Numbered from the stretch's first letter, positions 9,137 through 17,128 are shown. The stretch is DNA of 64,000 nucleotides from Lachnospiraceae bacterium (GCA_017553505.1 JAFZLD010000014.1:48415-112414); one strand, 5' to 3'. Numbers and translations are program-made. Notes: a model not told the origin generated them from the sequence alone.

Positions 9137-9283
9137 CTAATCTTTTCTTAATGTACCTACTACAGTCATCAGCAAACCCACTGTGCCTAGGACAAGGCAT
9201 CCTATTTCCAAGCCGTTCGAACATAGACTGAGCAAAATAGCAAATAAGATAATAGCTTTTCCGATTTCAGTAAGTCTCTTCAT
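9137..9283 (-). CDS. Small predicted membrane protein, 48 residues
   Basis: Not a recognised family. The frame starts with ATG at 9283 behind a GAGGAGGG ribosome site and ends at 9137 against a terminator. The peptide starts MKRLTEIGKA, has two short hydrophobic runs (about residues 9-20 and 26-44) and ends GTLRKD, so it probably spans the membrane once or twice. An almost consensus promoter (9350-9378) stands upstream. The complete set of promoter, ribosome site, frame and terminator makes it a credible gene despite its size. Confidence 0.65.
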   Translation of the reverse strand: MKRLTEIGKAIILFAILLSLCSNGLEIGCLVLGTVGLLMTVVGTLRKD

Positions 9284-9349
9284 TTCTTAATACCCTCCTC
9301 AATTAATATCACCCAATCGATATTATATCCCATGATATTGCGTGATTAG

Positions 9350-9378
9350 ATTGTATCATTCGCTTATTGTTTAGTCAA
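9350..9378 (-). promoter_or_regulatory. Strong promoter of the small membrane protein gene
   Basis: TTGACT (9378-9373) and TACAAT (9355-9350) on the minus strand with exactly 17 bp between, about 65 bp before the start codon. Confidence 0.65.
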
Positions 9379-9425
9379 TGTATCACATCAGTATAATTAG
9401 TTGCGCTTTATTATATTTCTTATGT

Positions 9426-9464
9426 TAAAAAGGCCTCTTATCATATAAATGAAGAGACCTTTTA
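9426..9464 (-). terminator. Terminator of the malic enzyme gene
   Basis: AAAGGTCTCTT pairs with AAGAGGCCTTT on the minus strand and is followed by U's, 40 nt past the stop codon. Confidence 0.75.
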
Positions 9465-9505
9465 ATTACATCCATATTCAGTTAAGCATCGAAGATGCGT
9501 ATATC

Positions 9506-10678
9506 TTAGATTCTGTTCACACCAGTCTTAACAGCTGCTGCCTTAACAGCCTCTGCTACGGTCTTGCCGACTCTCTCATCGAAAGCGTTGGGAATGATGT
9601 ACTCGGGGTTGAGTTCAGCATCGGATACGAGGCTTGCGATAGCGTAAGCGGCTGCGACTTTCATTTCATCGTTGATGTCGCGGGCACGTACGTCGAGAGC
9701 GCCGCGGAAGATACCGGGGAAGGCAAGTACGTTGTTAATCTGGTTGGGGAAGTCGGAGCGTCCGGTTCCTACAACGGCTGCGCCTGCGGCCTTGGCTTCG
9801 TCGGGGTTGATTTCGGGAACAGGGTTAGCCATCGGGAAAAGAATGGGATTGGGAGCCATTGTCTTAACCATCTCTGCGGTAACGGTACCGGGAGCGGATA
9901 CACCGATGAATACGTCGGCACCCTTGATTACATCAGCGAGAGAACCTTTCTCGTGGTTCTTGTTGGTAATCTTGGCCATTTCAACCTTCTCGGAGTTAAG
10001 GCCTTCTCGTCCTTCGTAGATGGCGCCGGTTCTGTCGCACATGATAACATTTTTAAGTCCCATGCTGACAAGAAGCTTGATGATAGCGATACCTGCGGCA
10101 CCTGCGCCGGAGGTAACTACCTTAATGTCTTTAATGTCTTTCTTAACAATCTTAAGGGCGTTAATCATAGCGGCAAGCACTACAACTGCGGTGCCGTGCT
10201 GATCGTCGTGGAAAATCGGGATGTCGCAGACTTCCTTAAGTCTTCTTTCTATTTCAAAACATCTGGGAGCGGAAATATCTTCAAGGTTAACTCCGCCGAA
10301 AGAACCAGCAAGAAGCTTAACGGTATTTACGATTTCATCAACGTCCTTGGAACGGATGCAAAGAGGGAAAGCATCTACGCCGCCGAAAGCCTTGAACAAT
10401 GCGCATTTACCTTCCATAACTGGCATGCCGGCTTCGGGTCCGATATCACCAAGGCCGAGTACTGCGGTACCGTCGGTGATAACCGCTACGAGGTTGTGAC
10501 GTCTGGTGTACTTGTAAGATAAGTCCACATCCTTCTGAATCTCGAGGCAGGGTTCCGCAACACCGGGAGTGTAAGCTACCGAGAGCTCTTCTTTATTGGA
10601 AACGGAGGCGCGGCTGATTACTTCAATCTTGCCGGCCCATTCTTCGTGCTGCTTAAGTGCGAATTCTTTTTTGTCCAT
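9506..10678 (-). CDS. NAD(P)-dependent malic enzyme
   Basis: A 390-residue malic enzyme of the short bacterial type, which oxidatively decarboxylates malate to pyruvate and CO2. The malic N-terminal domain is seen as ELSVAYTPGVAEPCLEI (about residues 31-47, with the catalytic tyrosine) and DGTAVLGLGDIGPEAGMPVM. The catalytic aspartates are in FHDDQHGTAVV, and the dinucleotide-binding turn GAGAAGIA is at about residue 191. The protein ends without the phosphotransacetylase-like domain of larger enzymes. It stands alone with its own promoter and terminator. Confidence 0.93.
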   Translation of the reverse strand: MDKKEFALKQHEEWAGKIEVISRASVSNKEELSVAYTPGVAEPCLEIQKDVDLSYKYTRRHNLVAVITDGTAVLGLGDIGPEAGMPVMEGKCALFKAFGGVDAFPLCIRSKDVDEIVNTVKLLAGSFGGVNLEDISAPRCFEIERRLKEVCDIPIFHDDQHGTAVVVLAAMINALKIVKKDIKDIKVVTSGAGAAGIAIIKLLVSMGLKNVIMCDRTGAIYEGREGLNSEKVEMAKITNKNHEKGSLADVIKGADVFIGVSAPGTVTAEMVKTMAPNPILFPMANPVPEINPDEAKAAGAAVVGTGRSDFPNQINNVLAFPGIFRGALDVRARDINDEMKVAAAYAIASLVSDAELNPEYIIPNAFDERVGKTVAEAVKAAAVKTGVNRI

Positions 10679-10711
10679 GATAATAGTCTCCTATGAAAGT
10701 TTATCGTTGAT

Positions 10712-10739
10712 AGTATATCACTTTAGTCAAATAAAGCAA
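10712..10739 (-). promoter_or_regulatory. Promoter of the malic enzyme gene
   Basis: TTGCTT (10739-10734) and TATACT (10717-10712), 16 bp apart on the minus strand, about 34 bp before the start codon. Confidence 0.45.
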
Positions 10740-10761
10740 ATACAATTTAATCAAACTTTTA

Positions 10762-10790
10762 TTGTTACTAGGGGAAGTTTTTTGTATAAT
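10762..10790 (+). promoter_or_regulatory. Promoter of the membrane-anchored protein gene
   Basis: TTGTTA (10762-10767) and TATAAT (10785-10790) with 17 bp spacing. Transcription from here would begin at about 10797, so the tandem repeats that follow would be a leader RNA of about 195 nt. Confidence 0.6.
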
Positions 10791-10791
10791 T

Positions 10792-10980
10792 GAGCCGGAA
10801 TAAGTCCGAAGGACTTATTCGAAGGCGACCGATAATAAAGCGCTTTAGCGGTTTATTATAGAGCCGGACCAAACCCAAAGGGTCTATTCGAAGGCGACCG
10901 ATAATAAATCGCTTTAGCGGTTTATTATATGGCTGGGCCAAGTCTGAAGGACTCATTCCGAAAGCGATCGATAATAAAGA
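10792..10980 (+). repeat. Three tandem 69-bp structured repeats in a 5' leader
   Basis: Units begin at 10792, 10861 and 10930, a period of exactly 69 bp. Each opens GAGCCGG or a variant, then has hairpin A (AATAAGTCC gaa GGACTTATT in unit 1), a conserved CGAAGGCGACCGATAATAAA core, and hairpin B (ATAATAAA-CGCT/AGCG-TTTATTAT). The third unit stops after the core and runs into the AGAGAGGAT ribosome site of the next gene, so it could control access to that site. A diverged copy is at 33356-33423. The function is unknown. Confidence 0.85.
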
Positions 10981-10992
10981 GAGGATATCAGC

Positions 10993-11649
10993 ATGAAGAA
11001 TATAAAGCGTTTTGCGGCAGCGTTCATTATTGCCGCCATAGCATTCCTGTCAGCAGGTTCAAGCGCCCGCGCGGAAGGCGAGCTCAACACCTATGAAAAG
11101 ACCTTTACCTATACCAGGGGCGACGGCAAGACCTTCGGCGCCACCGTAACCATCAAGAGTTCCGCCGAGACCGACTGGAACCTTAGATTTGAAAAAGAAA
11201 ACGACGAGACTACCGATAACTACGTCTACTACCGCATAATCGCGGACGGCAACCCCGGTGACGTTATCGATGTAAGTCTCACCACCGAATACCCCGACAC
11301 TTTGCTCGGCGTTACCATGATGCCCAGGATTAACGGCAGCTGGAAGAGCGGCACCCAGAAGACCCTCTTTGCTACCGCCGAGGACAATTCCATCAATTTA
11401 AGCTATACCATCGATCAGAACGCTTCAGACCTTCAGGTAGCCGCAAGTGCTTACTCTAAGTCTTTCAGTTCCAAGAAGCCCGGCAGCATGGATGTTATCC
11501 TTACCATTGAGACCCCGCTTCACACCGATACCGTCAAGAGCGAAGGCGGCGGCAGGTTCTTTATAACTGTTGTAATATCCGTTCTTTTTCTGGTAGCGCT
11601 TTCAATGTTTATGGGCAAAAGAAGCGCCATGAAGAATAAAAAGAAATAA
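10993..11649 (+). CDS. Secreted, membrane-anchored protein of unknown function
   Basis: A 218-residue protein with an N-terminal signal peptide (hydrophobic stretch about residues 8-22, cleavage after SSARA) and a C-terminal membrane segment (about residues 187-207, FFITVVISVLFLVALSMF) followed by a lysine-rich tail. This layout gives an outside domain of about 160 residues with the C-terminus in the cytoplasm. The outside part is beta-rich with repeated Thr and Asp/Asn; no family was recognised. It is preceded by a promoter and three tandem structured repeats and ends 7 nt before the convergent regulator gene. Confidence 0.75.
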   Translation: MKNIKRFAAAFIIAAIAFLSAGSSARAEGELNTYEKTFTYTRGDGKTFGATVTIKSSAETDWNLRFEKENDETTDNYVYYRIIADGNPGDVIDVSLTTEYPDTLLGVTMMPRINGSWKSGTQKTLFATAEDNSINLSYTIDQNASDLQVAASAYSKSFSSKKPGSMDVILTIETPLHTDTVKSEGGGRFFITVVISVLFLVALSMFMGKRSAMKNKKK

Positions 11650-11655
11650 CGCAGG

Positions 11656-12732
11656 TCACTTGCGTTCTTCACGCCTCTTACGCCTTACGCGGTTGATGTG
11701 GCGTACGAAGTCACCGTTTTCGATTAATTCCGCGAGCACGTACTGCTCCATCACCGGAACGGTGCATGAATAGAAACCGATTTTATCACTAAACACCTTT
11801 TCAAGAGTTTTCGGTATTACCATGTAGGCAGCCCTGACGTAGGGGCCTACGGTTCTTGTGAAGGTGTTTACGTATATTACGCGGTCGTTTTTATCAAGAG
11901 AATAAAGCGTCTCCTCCGCCTTTCGGCTGGGGGTAAACTCCGACTCGAAGTCATCTTCTATGATTATTCCGTCTTTCTCAACGCTCCACTTTAAGTACTC
12001 CGCTTTCTTGGCGGCAGATGCAGTAACGCCGGTCGGGAAGCTTCGATATGGCGTAATGTGCAATACCTTCGCCTCTGTCTGCCATAAGAATTCGCTCTCG
12101 ATACCGTCGTCGCCGAGGTGTAATAGTTCAGGCTTCACGCCTTCGGTCTTGTATATCTTGTATATCTTAGGATATGACGGGTACTCGCCCGCGAACTTCG
12201 TATCACGCCCCAGCGCATTGATGATAAGTCCATAGAGATATTCCGCTCCGGCGCCGATTATTATCCTGTCGCTCTCCGCCTTGATGCCTCTGTAGCGGTA
12301 CAGATAATCGCTAATGGCACTTCTTAAGCACTCACATCCGTACCCCGGTGAGCGCTCGGTTAGTTCCTCACCGTATTCACTCAGAACTCGCCTTACTGTC
12401 CTTGCATATATGTTAAAAGAAATCTCTTCGTCGTGCGTTACACCTGTATTAGTTTTCGCATGTCTGTATACACTTCTGTCTGTCACGCCATCTATTTTCT
12501 CAGATACGGCAAAAGAATCGCTTTCTCTGTAGGTCACAAAATATCCGCTTTTTTCGACCGTGGAAATGTATCCTTCTTCCTGCAAAAGTTCAAAAGCATG
12601 CTCCACCGTGATGACGCTTACACCGTTATCCTGAGCCGTAACTCTCTTCGAGGGAAGCTTGTCGCCGTAATGGTAAATTCCGTCGATAATTTTTCTTTTG
12701 ACGTCTTCGTAGAGGCTTAAATATCTGGTCAT
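11656..12732 (-). CDS. MocR/GntR-type regulator with degenerate, shortened aminotransferase domain
   Basis: A 358-residue protein. Residues 1-70 are a GntR winged helix (KIIDGIYHYGDKLPSKR, then the VSVITVEHAFELLQEEGYI recognition helix). From about residue 105 it follows class-I aminotransferases: GAGAEYLYGLI, FPTGVTAS and IIIEDDFESEF. The position of the PLP-binding lysine (usually TFSKT) reads TFTRT, so that lysine appears replaced by arginine. The protein ends about 90 residues earlier than typical MocR proteins, right after the INRVRRKRR segment. It faces an ECF S-component gene, a likely target. It could sense PLP non-covalently or respond to another ligand. Confidence 0.8.
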   Translation of the reverse strand: MTRYLSLYEDVKRKIIDGIYHYGDKLPSKRVTAQDNGVSVITVEHAFELLQEEGYISTVEKSGYFVTYRESDSFAVSEKIDGVTDRSVYRHAKTNTGVTHDEEISFNIYARTVRRVLSEYGEELTERSPGYGCECLRSAISDYLYRYRGIKAESDRIIIGAGAEYLYGLIINALGRDTKFAGEYPSYPKIYKIYKTEGVKPELLHLGDDGIESEFLWQTEAKVLHITPYRSFPTGVTASAAKKAEYLKWSVEKDGIIIEDDFESEFTPSRKAEETLYSLDKNDRVIYVNTFTRTVGPYVRAAYMVIPKTLEKVFSDKIGFYSCTVPVMEQYVLAELIENGDFVRHINRVRRKRREERK

Positions 12733-12761
12733 ATAATATTCTCCGATTTTGGTGATTTCAG

Positions 12762-12782
12762 TATTACCACCTCAATGGTATA
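12762..12782. promoter_or_regulatory. Candidate MocR operator
   Basis: Inverted repeat TATTACCA-N6-TGGTATA in the divergent gap between the MocR-like gene and the ECF transporter gene. It overlaps a TATATT -10-like word for the transporter that has no good -35, a layout seen in activator-dependent promoters. Inferred from sequence only. Confidence 0.4.
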
Positions 12783-12844
12783 TTATGGAGCAACAAGAGT
12801 CAAGAACGACTTAAGAATACTGAGTTTAAAGGAAGAAGAATACT

Positions 12845-13483
12845 ATGAGCAGTCAGAAATCACAGGACAAACTTATTAAGAAACTTGCTTTTGCGGGTCT
12901 CATGGCAGCGCTTTGCTACGCAGGCTACGCTTTTATCCCTCCGCTTCCGATTCCGGGTCTTTTCGATCTTACAAGCGGCACCAAGGTTCACTTCGGTAAT
13001 GCCTTTGTAGTGCTCGGCGCTTTGTTCCTCGGTGGCCCTTACGGCGGACTTGCAGGTGCTGTGGGACTTTCACTTGCAGATATACTTACAGGTTACGGTG
13101 CTTCCGCTCCCAGAACCTTCATATGCAAGCTTTTAATCGGTCTTATCGTAGGTCTTGTAGCTCACAGACTTGCCGAGATTTCCAAGTCTCACGACAAAGG
13201 CTACCTTACCAAATGGGCTATCATCTCATCCGTAAGCGGACTTGCATTTAACGTAATCTTCGAGCCTACACTTAAATATATATGGTTCTCGCTTATCACA
13301 CCCAATGCCGACAAGGCTCAGTCAGCCATCAAGACACTGGTAAGCATCACCATCGCAACATCCTTCGTGAATGCGATAATCAATTCAATCGTAGCTGTAG
13401 TCGCTTACCTTGCGCTTCGCCCGGTGCTTTACAAGACCGGACTTCTCGGAGAACTTCCCTCCAAGCGTCAAAAGCAAGCTTAA
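12845..13483 (+). CDS. ECF transporter substrate-binding (S) component
   Basis: A 212-residue hydrophobic protein with about six membrane segments. The N-terminal KLAFAGLMAALCYAGYAF and the GNAFVVLGALFLGGPYGG and GLSLADILTGYGASAPRTF blocks are typical of S components, which capture a vitamin and dock on a shared EcfAA'T energy module encoded elsewhere. The divergent MocR-type regulator points to a vitamin B6 compound as substrate, since such regulators often control pyridoxal salvage. That is inference from context, and other vitamins are possible. It has its own terminator. Confidence 0.8.
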   Translation: MSSQKSQDKLIKKLAFAGLMAALCYAGYAFIPPLPIPGLFDLTSGTKVHFGNAFVVLGALFLGGPYGGLAGAVGLSLADILTGYGASAPRTFICKLLIGLIVGLVAHRLAEISKSHDKGYLTKWAIISSVSGLAFNVIFEPTLKYIWFSLITPNADKAQSAIKTLVSITIATSFVNAIINSIVAVVAYLALRPVLYKTGLLGELPSKRQKQA

Positions 13484-13495
13484 TTTAAAGCAATA

Positions 13496-13524
13496 AAAAA
13501 GGCCCCCGTAGAGGGCCTTTTTTA
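13496..13524. terminator. Bidirectional terminator
   Basis: A GGCCC/GGGCC hairpin with A-run before and T-run after. It serves the ECF gene on the plus strand and the small 53-residue gene on the minus strand. Confidence 0.85.
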
Positions 13525-13550
13525 TATTGGCGAAGTAATATAAGTATCAA

Positions 13551-13712
13551 TTACTTGAATAAACTAATCAATCTGTCTAAGAAGTACTCTCTGAAGAAAG
13601 ATCTGATGTTTCCGTCGCAATTATCAAGGTGTTCATTCTCAGCCCACTTAGGCAGAACCCTGTTCTCAAAATTACGAGTATCTATTAAACCTGTCATGTA
13701 ATTAAGTCCCAT
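13551..13712 (-). CDS. Small protein of 53 residues, unknown
   Basis: The frame starts with ATG at 13712 behind a near-perfect AGGAGGTAG ribosome site and ends at 13551, shortly before a terminator. The peptide is soluble and amphipathic: it starts MGLNYMTGLIDTRNFENR, has one cysteine (residue 32) and ends in a hydrophobic FFREYFLDRLISLFK helix. There is no signal peptide and no double-glycine leader. I do not recognise a family. The ribosome site and terminator support a real gene. Confidence 0.6.
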   Translation of the reverse strand: MGLNYMTGLIDTRNFENRVLPKWAENEHLDNCDGNIRSFFREYFLDRLISLFK

Positions 13713-13909
13713 AATCTACCTCCTATAAGCTTTAACTTCTGTGTGTCACTCGCGGACACCTTTGATGCTTAAAATATAGCACAAAAGTACTAATTTGAAA
13801 AGTAGATTGCCCCATTATTAACAAAAAATTAGATAAAATTGCCAATTTTCTCGATTTCGTATTATCTGCCGCGGATATCTGTCCGTGTGGCGCATACATT
13901 TTTGACCCA

Positions 13910-13962
13910 TTATCACGCTAAAGCGTTCGCGTGATATTGCGAAAAATCATAGTTATGTAAAC
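13910..13962. repeat. Palindrome followed by GTTATGTAAAC motif
   Basis: TATCACGC/GCGTGATA arms (13911-13918 and 13929-13936), then ATTGCGAAAAATCATA and GTTATGTAAAC (13952-13962). The same pairing of an inverted repeat with this 11-mer is found in the array at 27897-28140, so both probably belong to one dispersed element family. Confidence 0.5.
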
Positions 13963-13993
13963 CATTTGCCCGGTACTTTCTTTTGCCGGTCAA

Positions 13994-14024
13994 AGAAAAA
14001 CCGCGACCAAAATCGGTCGCGGCC
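13994..14024 (-). terminator. Terminator of the aldo-keto reductase gene
   Basis: CCGCGACC/GGTCGCGG hairpin followed by UUUUUC on the minus strand, 28 nt after the stop codon. Confidence 0.85.
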
Positions 14025-14051
14025 ATCCAAACATTCACCTAATAATATGTC

Positions 14052-15179
14052 TTAGCTAAAAAGTTCCTTCATTTCCTTGCCAACCTTCTCAAGGTCGTCG
14101 CGGATATTAATCTTCTGAGGGCACATGGTCTCGCACTTACCGCACTTAACGCAGGAGTAAGGTCTCTCGGCCTCAGGCATCTGGCTCCACTCCCACTGAG
14201 CGCCGCCACGGTTCATGAACTTGTGATAATTGTTCCAAATTGCGAAGTTTCTGGGGATGTTAACGCCCTTAGGGCAAGGCATGCAGTACTTACAACCGGT
14301 ACAGCCGTTCTGAGAGCGGGCTGTAATCTCTTCGTTAACCTTCTCCATAGCTGCCATTTCGGCATCGCTTAAAGGCTTAAATTCCTTGAAGGTCTCAAGG
14401 TTGTCATCAAGCTGCTCCATTGTGGTCATACCGCTTAAGATAACCTTTACGTTGTCAAAGGTTCCTACCCAAGACAAAGCCCATGCTGCAGGGGTAAGGC
14501 CGGGTCTGTATTCATCCATGGGACCGATAACGTCCTTGGGAATACTTGCAAGGCTGCCACCCTTAACGGGCTCCATGATAATAAGCGGAACGCCGAGCTC
14601 CTTGGCAAGCTCGTAGCCCTTCATGGTAGCCTGAGTGTCCTTGTCTACGTAATTAAACTGAATCTGGCAGAAATCCCACTCGCGGTCCTTGATAATATAC
14701 TCAAAAGCATCGTAGTCATCGTGGAAAGAAAAGCCGTAGTTCTTTATTTTGCCTTCATCCTTGTAAGTCTGAAGCATATCCACGATGCCGAGGTTCTTAA
14801 GCTTATCGTAAGAGCCTCTGTTCATGGCGTGAAGCAAATAGAAATCAATGTAATCTGTCTGAAGGTGCTCAAGCTGCTCCTTAAATACCTTCTCAGCCTC
14901 CTCAAGGCTGTTTACGAACCATGCAGGCATCTTGGTGGCAAGATAGAAAGATTCGCGGGGAAGCTGCTTCATAATCTTACCCACAACTCTCTCACTCTGA
15001 CCGCCATGATAAGGCCATGCAGTATCAAAATAATTGACACCGTTCTTGTAGGCCTTCATGAGAAGCTTCTCGGTCTCAACTTCATTAACCGTCTGACCGT
15101 CATCCATAAGAGGAAGACGCATGCATCCGTAACCCAAAAGGGATGATTTATATCCGTTTTTAAGCTCTCTGTACTCCAT
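14052..15179 (-). CDS. Aldo-keto reductase with C-terminal 4Fe-4S domain
   Basis: A 375-residue protein. Residues 1-270 are an aldo-keto reductase barrel with the usual residues in order: Asp and Tyr in VNYFDTAWPYHGG, Lys in FYLATKMPAW and His in DFYLLHAMN. Residues about 285-360 add a ferredoxin-like domain: CTGCKYCMPCPKG, then CVKCGKCETMCPQ, enough cysteines for two clusters. This fusion is common in anaerobic Clostridia; the substrate is not known, and electrons may come from ferredoxin or a flavoprotein. It is a single gene with its own terminator. Confidence 0.92.
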   Translation of the reverse strand: MEYRELKNGYKSSLLGYGCMRLPLMDDGQTVNEVETEKLLMKAYKNGVNYFDTAWPYHGGQSERVVGKIMKQLPRESFYLATKMPAWFVNSLEEAEKVFKEQLEHLQTDYIDFYLLHAMNRGSYDKLKNLGIVDMLQTYKDEGKIKNYGFSFHDDYDAFEYIIKDREWDFCQIQFNYVDKDTQATMKGYELAKELGVPLIIMEPVKGGSLASIPKDVIGPMDEYRPGLTPAAWALSWVGTFDNVKVILSGMTTMEQLDDNLETFKEFKPLSDAEMAAMEKVNEEITARSQNGCTGCKYCMPCPKGVNIPRNFAIWNNYHKFMNRGGAQWEWSQMPEAERPYSCVKCGKCETMCPQKINIRDDLEKVGKEMKELFS

Positions 15180-15233
15180 AAATAATTACCTCCTTACAAA
15201 CTGCCGTACTACTCAACCACTTTTATCATAACA

Positions 15234-15268
15234 AAAAAACCCGGGAGATGATACTCTCTCGGGTTTCG
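15234..15268 (-). terminator. Terminator of the UDP-sugar pyrophosphorylase gene
   Basis: AAACCCGAGAGA/TCTCCCGGGTTT hairpin with a long U-run on the minus strand. Confidence 0.85.
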
Positions 15269-15303
15269 TTTTTGTCAAAATATAACTTTTGCTGCGTACA
15301 ATC

Positions 15304-16521
15304 TTAAAGCTCTACACCGTTCTTTTTAAGAAGTTCACGTGCGCTTTCAACGGAGTCGACACCGGTCTTGTTCTTAATAGGTGCAAACTCGCGCTCTCTT
15401 ACTACCTCGAAAGGTAAGCATGAAGAACTTAAGTAAATCATATCAAGCACAAGCTGCTCAAACTTGCAGCCGTTGGGAGTCTCGGGCTTAACTTCGTTAC
15501 CGTTTTCGTCAAGGCAGGGAATCTTCTTTTCCGCAAGGTGGTAAGGAAGGCTCTTGTCCACTATCTCCTCAAGTTCTTTCTCATTGAAAAGGTAGTTAAG
15601 AATAACGCCAAAGTTGTAAACTCTCTCGCCGCGCTCGTCAGTTAAGTCCATAAGCTCATCGGTAAGCTCGTAGTACTCAACGATTGAAGGATGACCGTCT
15701 TCAAGACACATAACGCCGACCTTCTCGTCACGGGTATTCTTACGAACAACCTTAGCTCCTACGGAACGCTTCTCTAAGATAGTAGCGCCTACGAATACAG
15801 GATCGCAGATACGCTGGCATACGTTATCGACAGCGAATACGTTGAGCCATTCAATGTTGTTCTTCTTAACGATATCAAGGACGCCTGTTCTCTTCATAGA
15901 CTGAAACCACCCCGCATTACCGTTGGGAGAAACAGCAACCTTATCCTTTCTCTCAAGAAGCACCTTGCCGTTGTAATCACAGCAGGGAGCCATTTCCTGT
16001 TTAAAGAAATGAACGTACTCATCAGGGTAACCGAAGTTCTTCTTTTCCTTAAAGAACTTGGTGGTGGAATCATAGTTCAAATCGCTTGTCATTACAAAAA
16101 GATGGAAGTATGTGCCGGTTTCTCTTACCACGTCCATCATGTTATTGATAAGGCACTCGAAGATGTATAAATCTCTGGTAAGACCTACATTGTACATACC
16201 CTTAGGGTCGTTGGAACCGAGTCTGGTACCCATGCCGCCTGCAAGAAGCACTGCTCCGACCTTGCCGGCCTTCAAAGCATCGACGCCGACCTTTCTGTAC
16301 TCAGCCTCTCTTGCCTGAATCTCTGGGAGCTCCAAGCTCTTAAGAGGGGTAATCTTGCCTCTCTTCTCGGGCTTATGCAAATGCTCGATGTTCTTAACTA
16401 CGCTAAAATCAAGGGACTCAATCTGCTCATAAAGCGCTTTCTTTTGCTCCTCGGTAAGCTCCGACTCGTACTTTAAAAGCTGCTCCTGACCAATCTTACT
16501 AAGCTTCTCCTTAACGTCCAT
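15304..16521 (-). CDS. UDPGP-type-1 nucleotidyltransferase (UDP-sugar pyrophosphorylase)
   Basis: A 405-residue protein of the eukaryote-like UDPGP/UAP1 family, not the bacterial GalU type. The nucleotide-binding motif is LLAGGMGTRLGSNDPKGMYN (about residues 92-111), and NVFAVDNVCQRICDP gives the metal and sugar-nucleotide contacts. These enzymes make UDP-glucose or UDP-N-acetylhexosamine from UTP and the sugar 1-phosphate; sequence alone does not settle which. The N-terminal 60 residues are a helical extension. It is followed closely upstream by a DJ-1-type gene and probably shares its transcript. Confidence 0.88.
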   Translation of the reverse strand: MDVKEKLSKIGQEQLLKYESELTEEQKKALYEQIESLDFSVVKNIEHLHKPEKRGKITPLKSLELPEIQAREAEYRKVGVDALKAGKVGAVLLAGGMGTRLGSNDPKGMYNVGLTRDLYIFECLINNMMDVVRETGTYFHLFVMTSDLNYDSTTKFFKEKKNFGYPDEYVHFFKQEMAPCCDYNGKVLLERKDKVAVSPNGNAGWFQSMKRTGVLDIVKKNNIEWLNVFAVDNVCQRICDPVFVGATILEKRSVGAKVVRKNTRDEKVGVMCLEDGHPSIVEYYELTDELMDLTDERGERVYNFGVILNYLFNEKELEEIVDKSLPYHLAEKKIPCLDENGNEVKPETPNGCKFEQLVLDMIYLSSSCLPFEVVREREFAPIKNKTGVDSVESARELLKKNGVEL

Positions 16522-16541
16522 TTATCAACTTCTCCTTCTGA

Positions 16542-17090
16542 TTAATAGTGATCGTAACAGATCTTATCCGCCATAGCCTTGGCAGCGTCGGGTCCGTCGA
16601 TTGCCTCAATAATCTTAAGGGCAAAAGGAACCGCGCAGCCCGCCGAACGACCTGTAATCACGTTTTTATCCCATTCAACCTCCGCACCGGTGCACTCCGC
16701 ACCCTTGCATTCCTCTTCATAGCCCGGGAAACAGGTAACTTTCTTACCCTTAAGCACTCCCGCGCGACCAAGAATCGAAGGTGATGCACAGATAGCCGCA
16801 ATGAACTTGCCTGCCTCGTCAAACTTCTTAACATACTTCATAAGAAGATCGCACTTCTCAAGATTGGTGTGTCCGGGACCGCCGGGAAGCACCAGCATAT
16901 CAAAAGTTTTGAACCAGACTTCATCCACTACAAAATCCGCTTTAAACACGATTCCGTGCGAGCCGCCCACATGATGTGAATGTCCCACCGAAACCGTCTC
17001 AACATCGTAACCCTGTCTTCTTAAAATGTCAACTACGGTAAGTCCTTCGATTTCTTCAAACCTTTCCCCAAAGAAAACGCCTATACGCAT
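16542..17090 (-). CDS. DJ-1/PfpI-family protein
   Basis: A 182-residue single-domain protein of the DJ-1 branch. The nucleophile elbow cysteine is in FIAAICASPSILG (about residue 100), and the conserved glutamate is in the N-terminal FGERFEEIEG. Relatives include stress-response chaperone-like proteins, glyoxalases and the thiamine-pathway protein ThiJ. The frame extends to 17135, but the ATG at 17090 is chosen because a GAGGAGG site precedes it and family homology starts there. It is divergent from the CYTH gene. Confidence 0.88.
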   Translation of the reverse strand: MRIGVFFGERFEEIEGLTVVDILRRQGYDVETVSVGHSHHVGGSHGIVFKADFVVDEVWFKTFDMLVLPGGPGHTNLEKCDLLMKYVKKFDEAGKFIAAICASPSILGRAGVLKGKKVTCFPGYEEECKGAECTGAEVEWDKNVITGRSAGCAVPFALKIIEAIDGPDAAKAMADKICYDHY

Positions 17091-17128
17091 AGTAACTACC
17101 TCCTCATTTAACTTTAAGTATACAATAT

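Larger units (their letters stand above)
13713..14051. other. Intergenic region of 339 bp
   Basis: No gene recognised. It holds the presumed promoter area of the 53-residue gene (no convincing -35/-10 pair), a palindrome next to a GTTATGTAAAC word (13910-13962) and the aldo-keto reductase terminator (13994-14024). Confidence 0.6.

Noticed and set aside
9449-10522. 357-codon plus-strand frame opposite malic enzyme
   Set aside because: Gly/Cys/Ser-rich shadow of a highly conserved enzyme gene.
10768-10956. 62-codon minus-strand frame with a 23-residue internal repeat
   Set aside because: The protein repeat merely reflects the 69-bp DNA repeat. There is no ribosome site, and a promoter and leader run in the other direction.
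10792-10980. Sigma-28 (flagellar) promoter from the CCGATAA words
   Set aside because: No TAAA-type -35 at about 15 bp from the CCGATAA in any unit, and no motility genes in the window.
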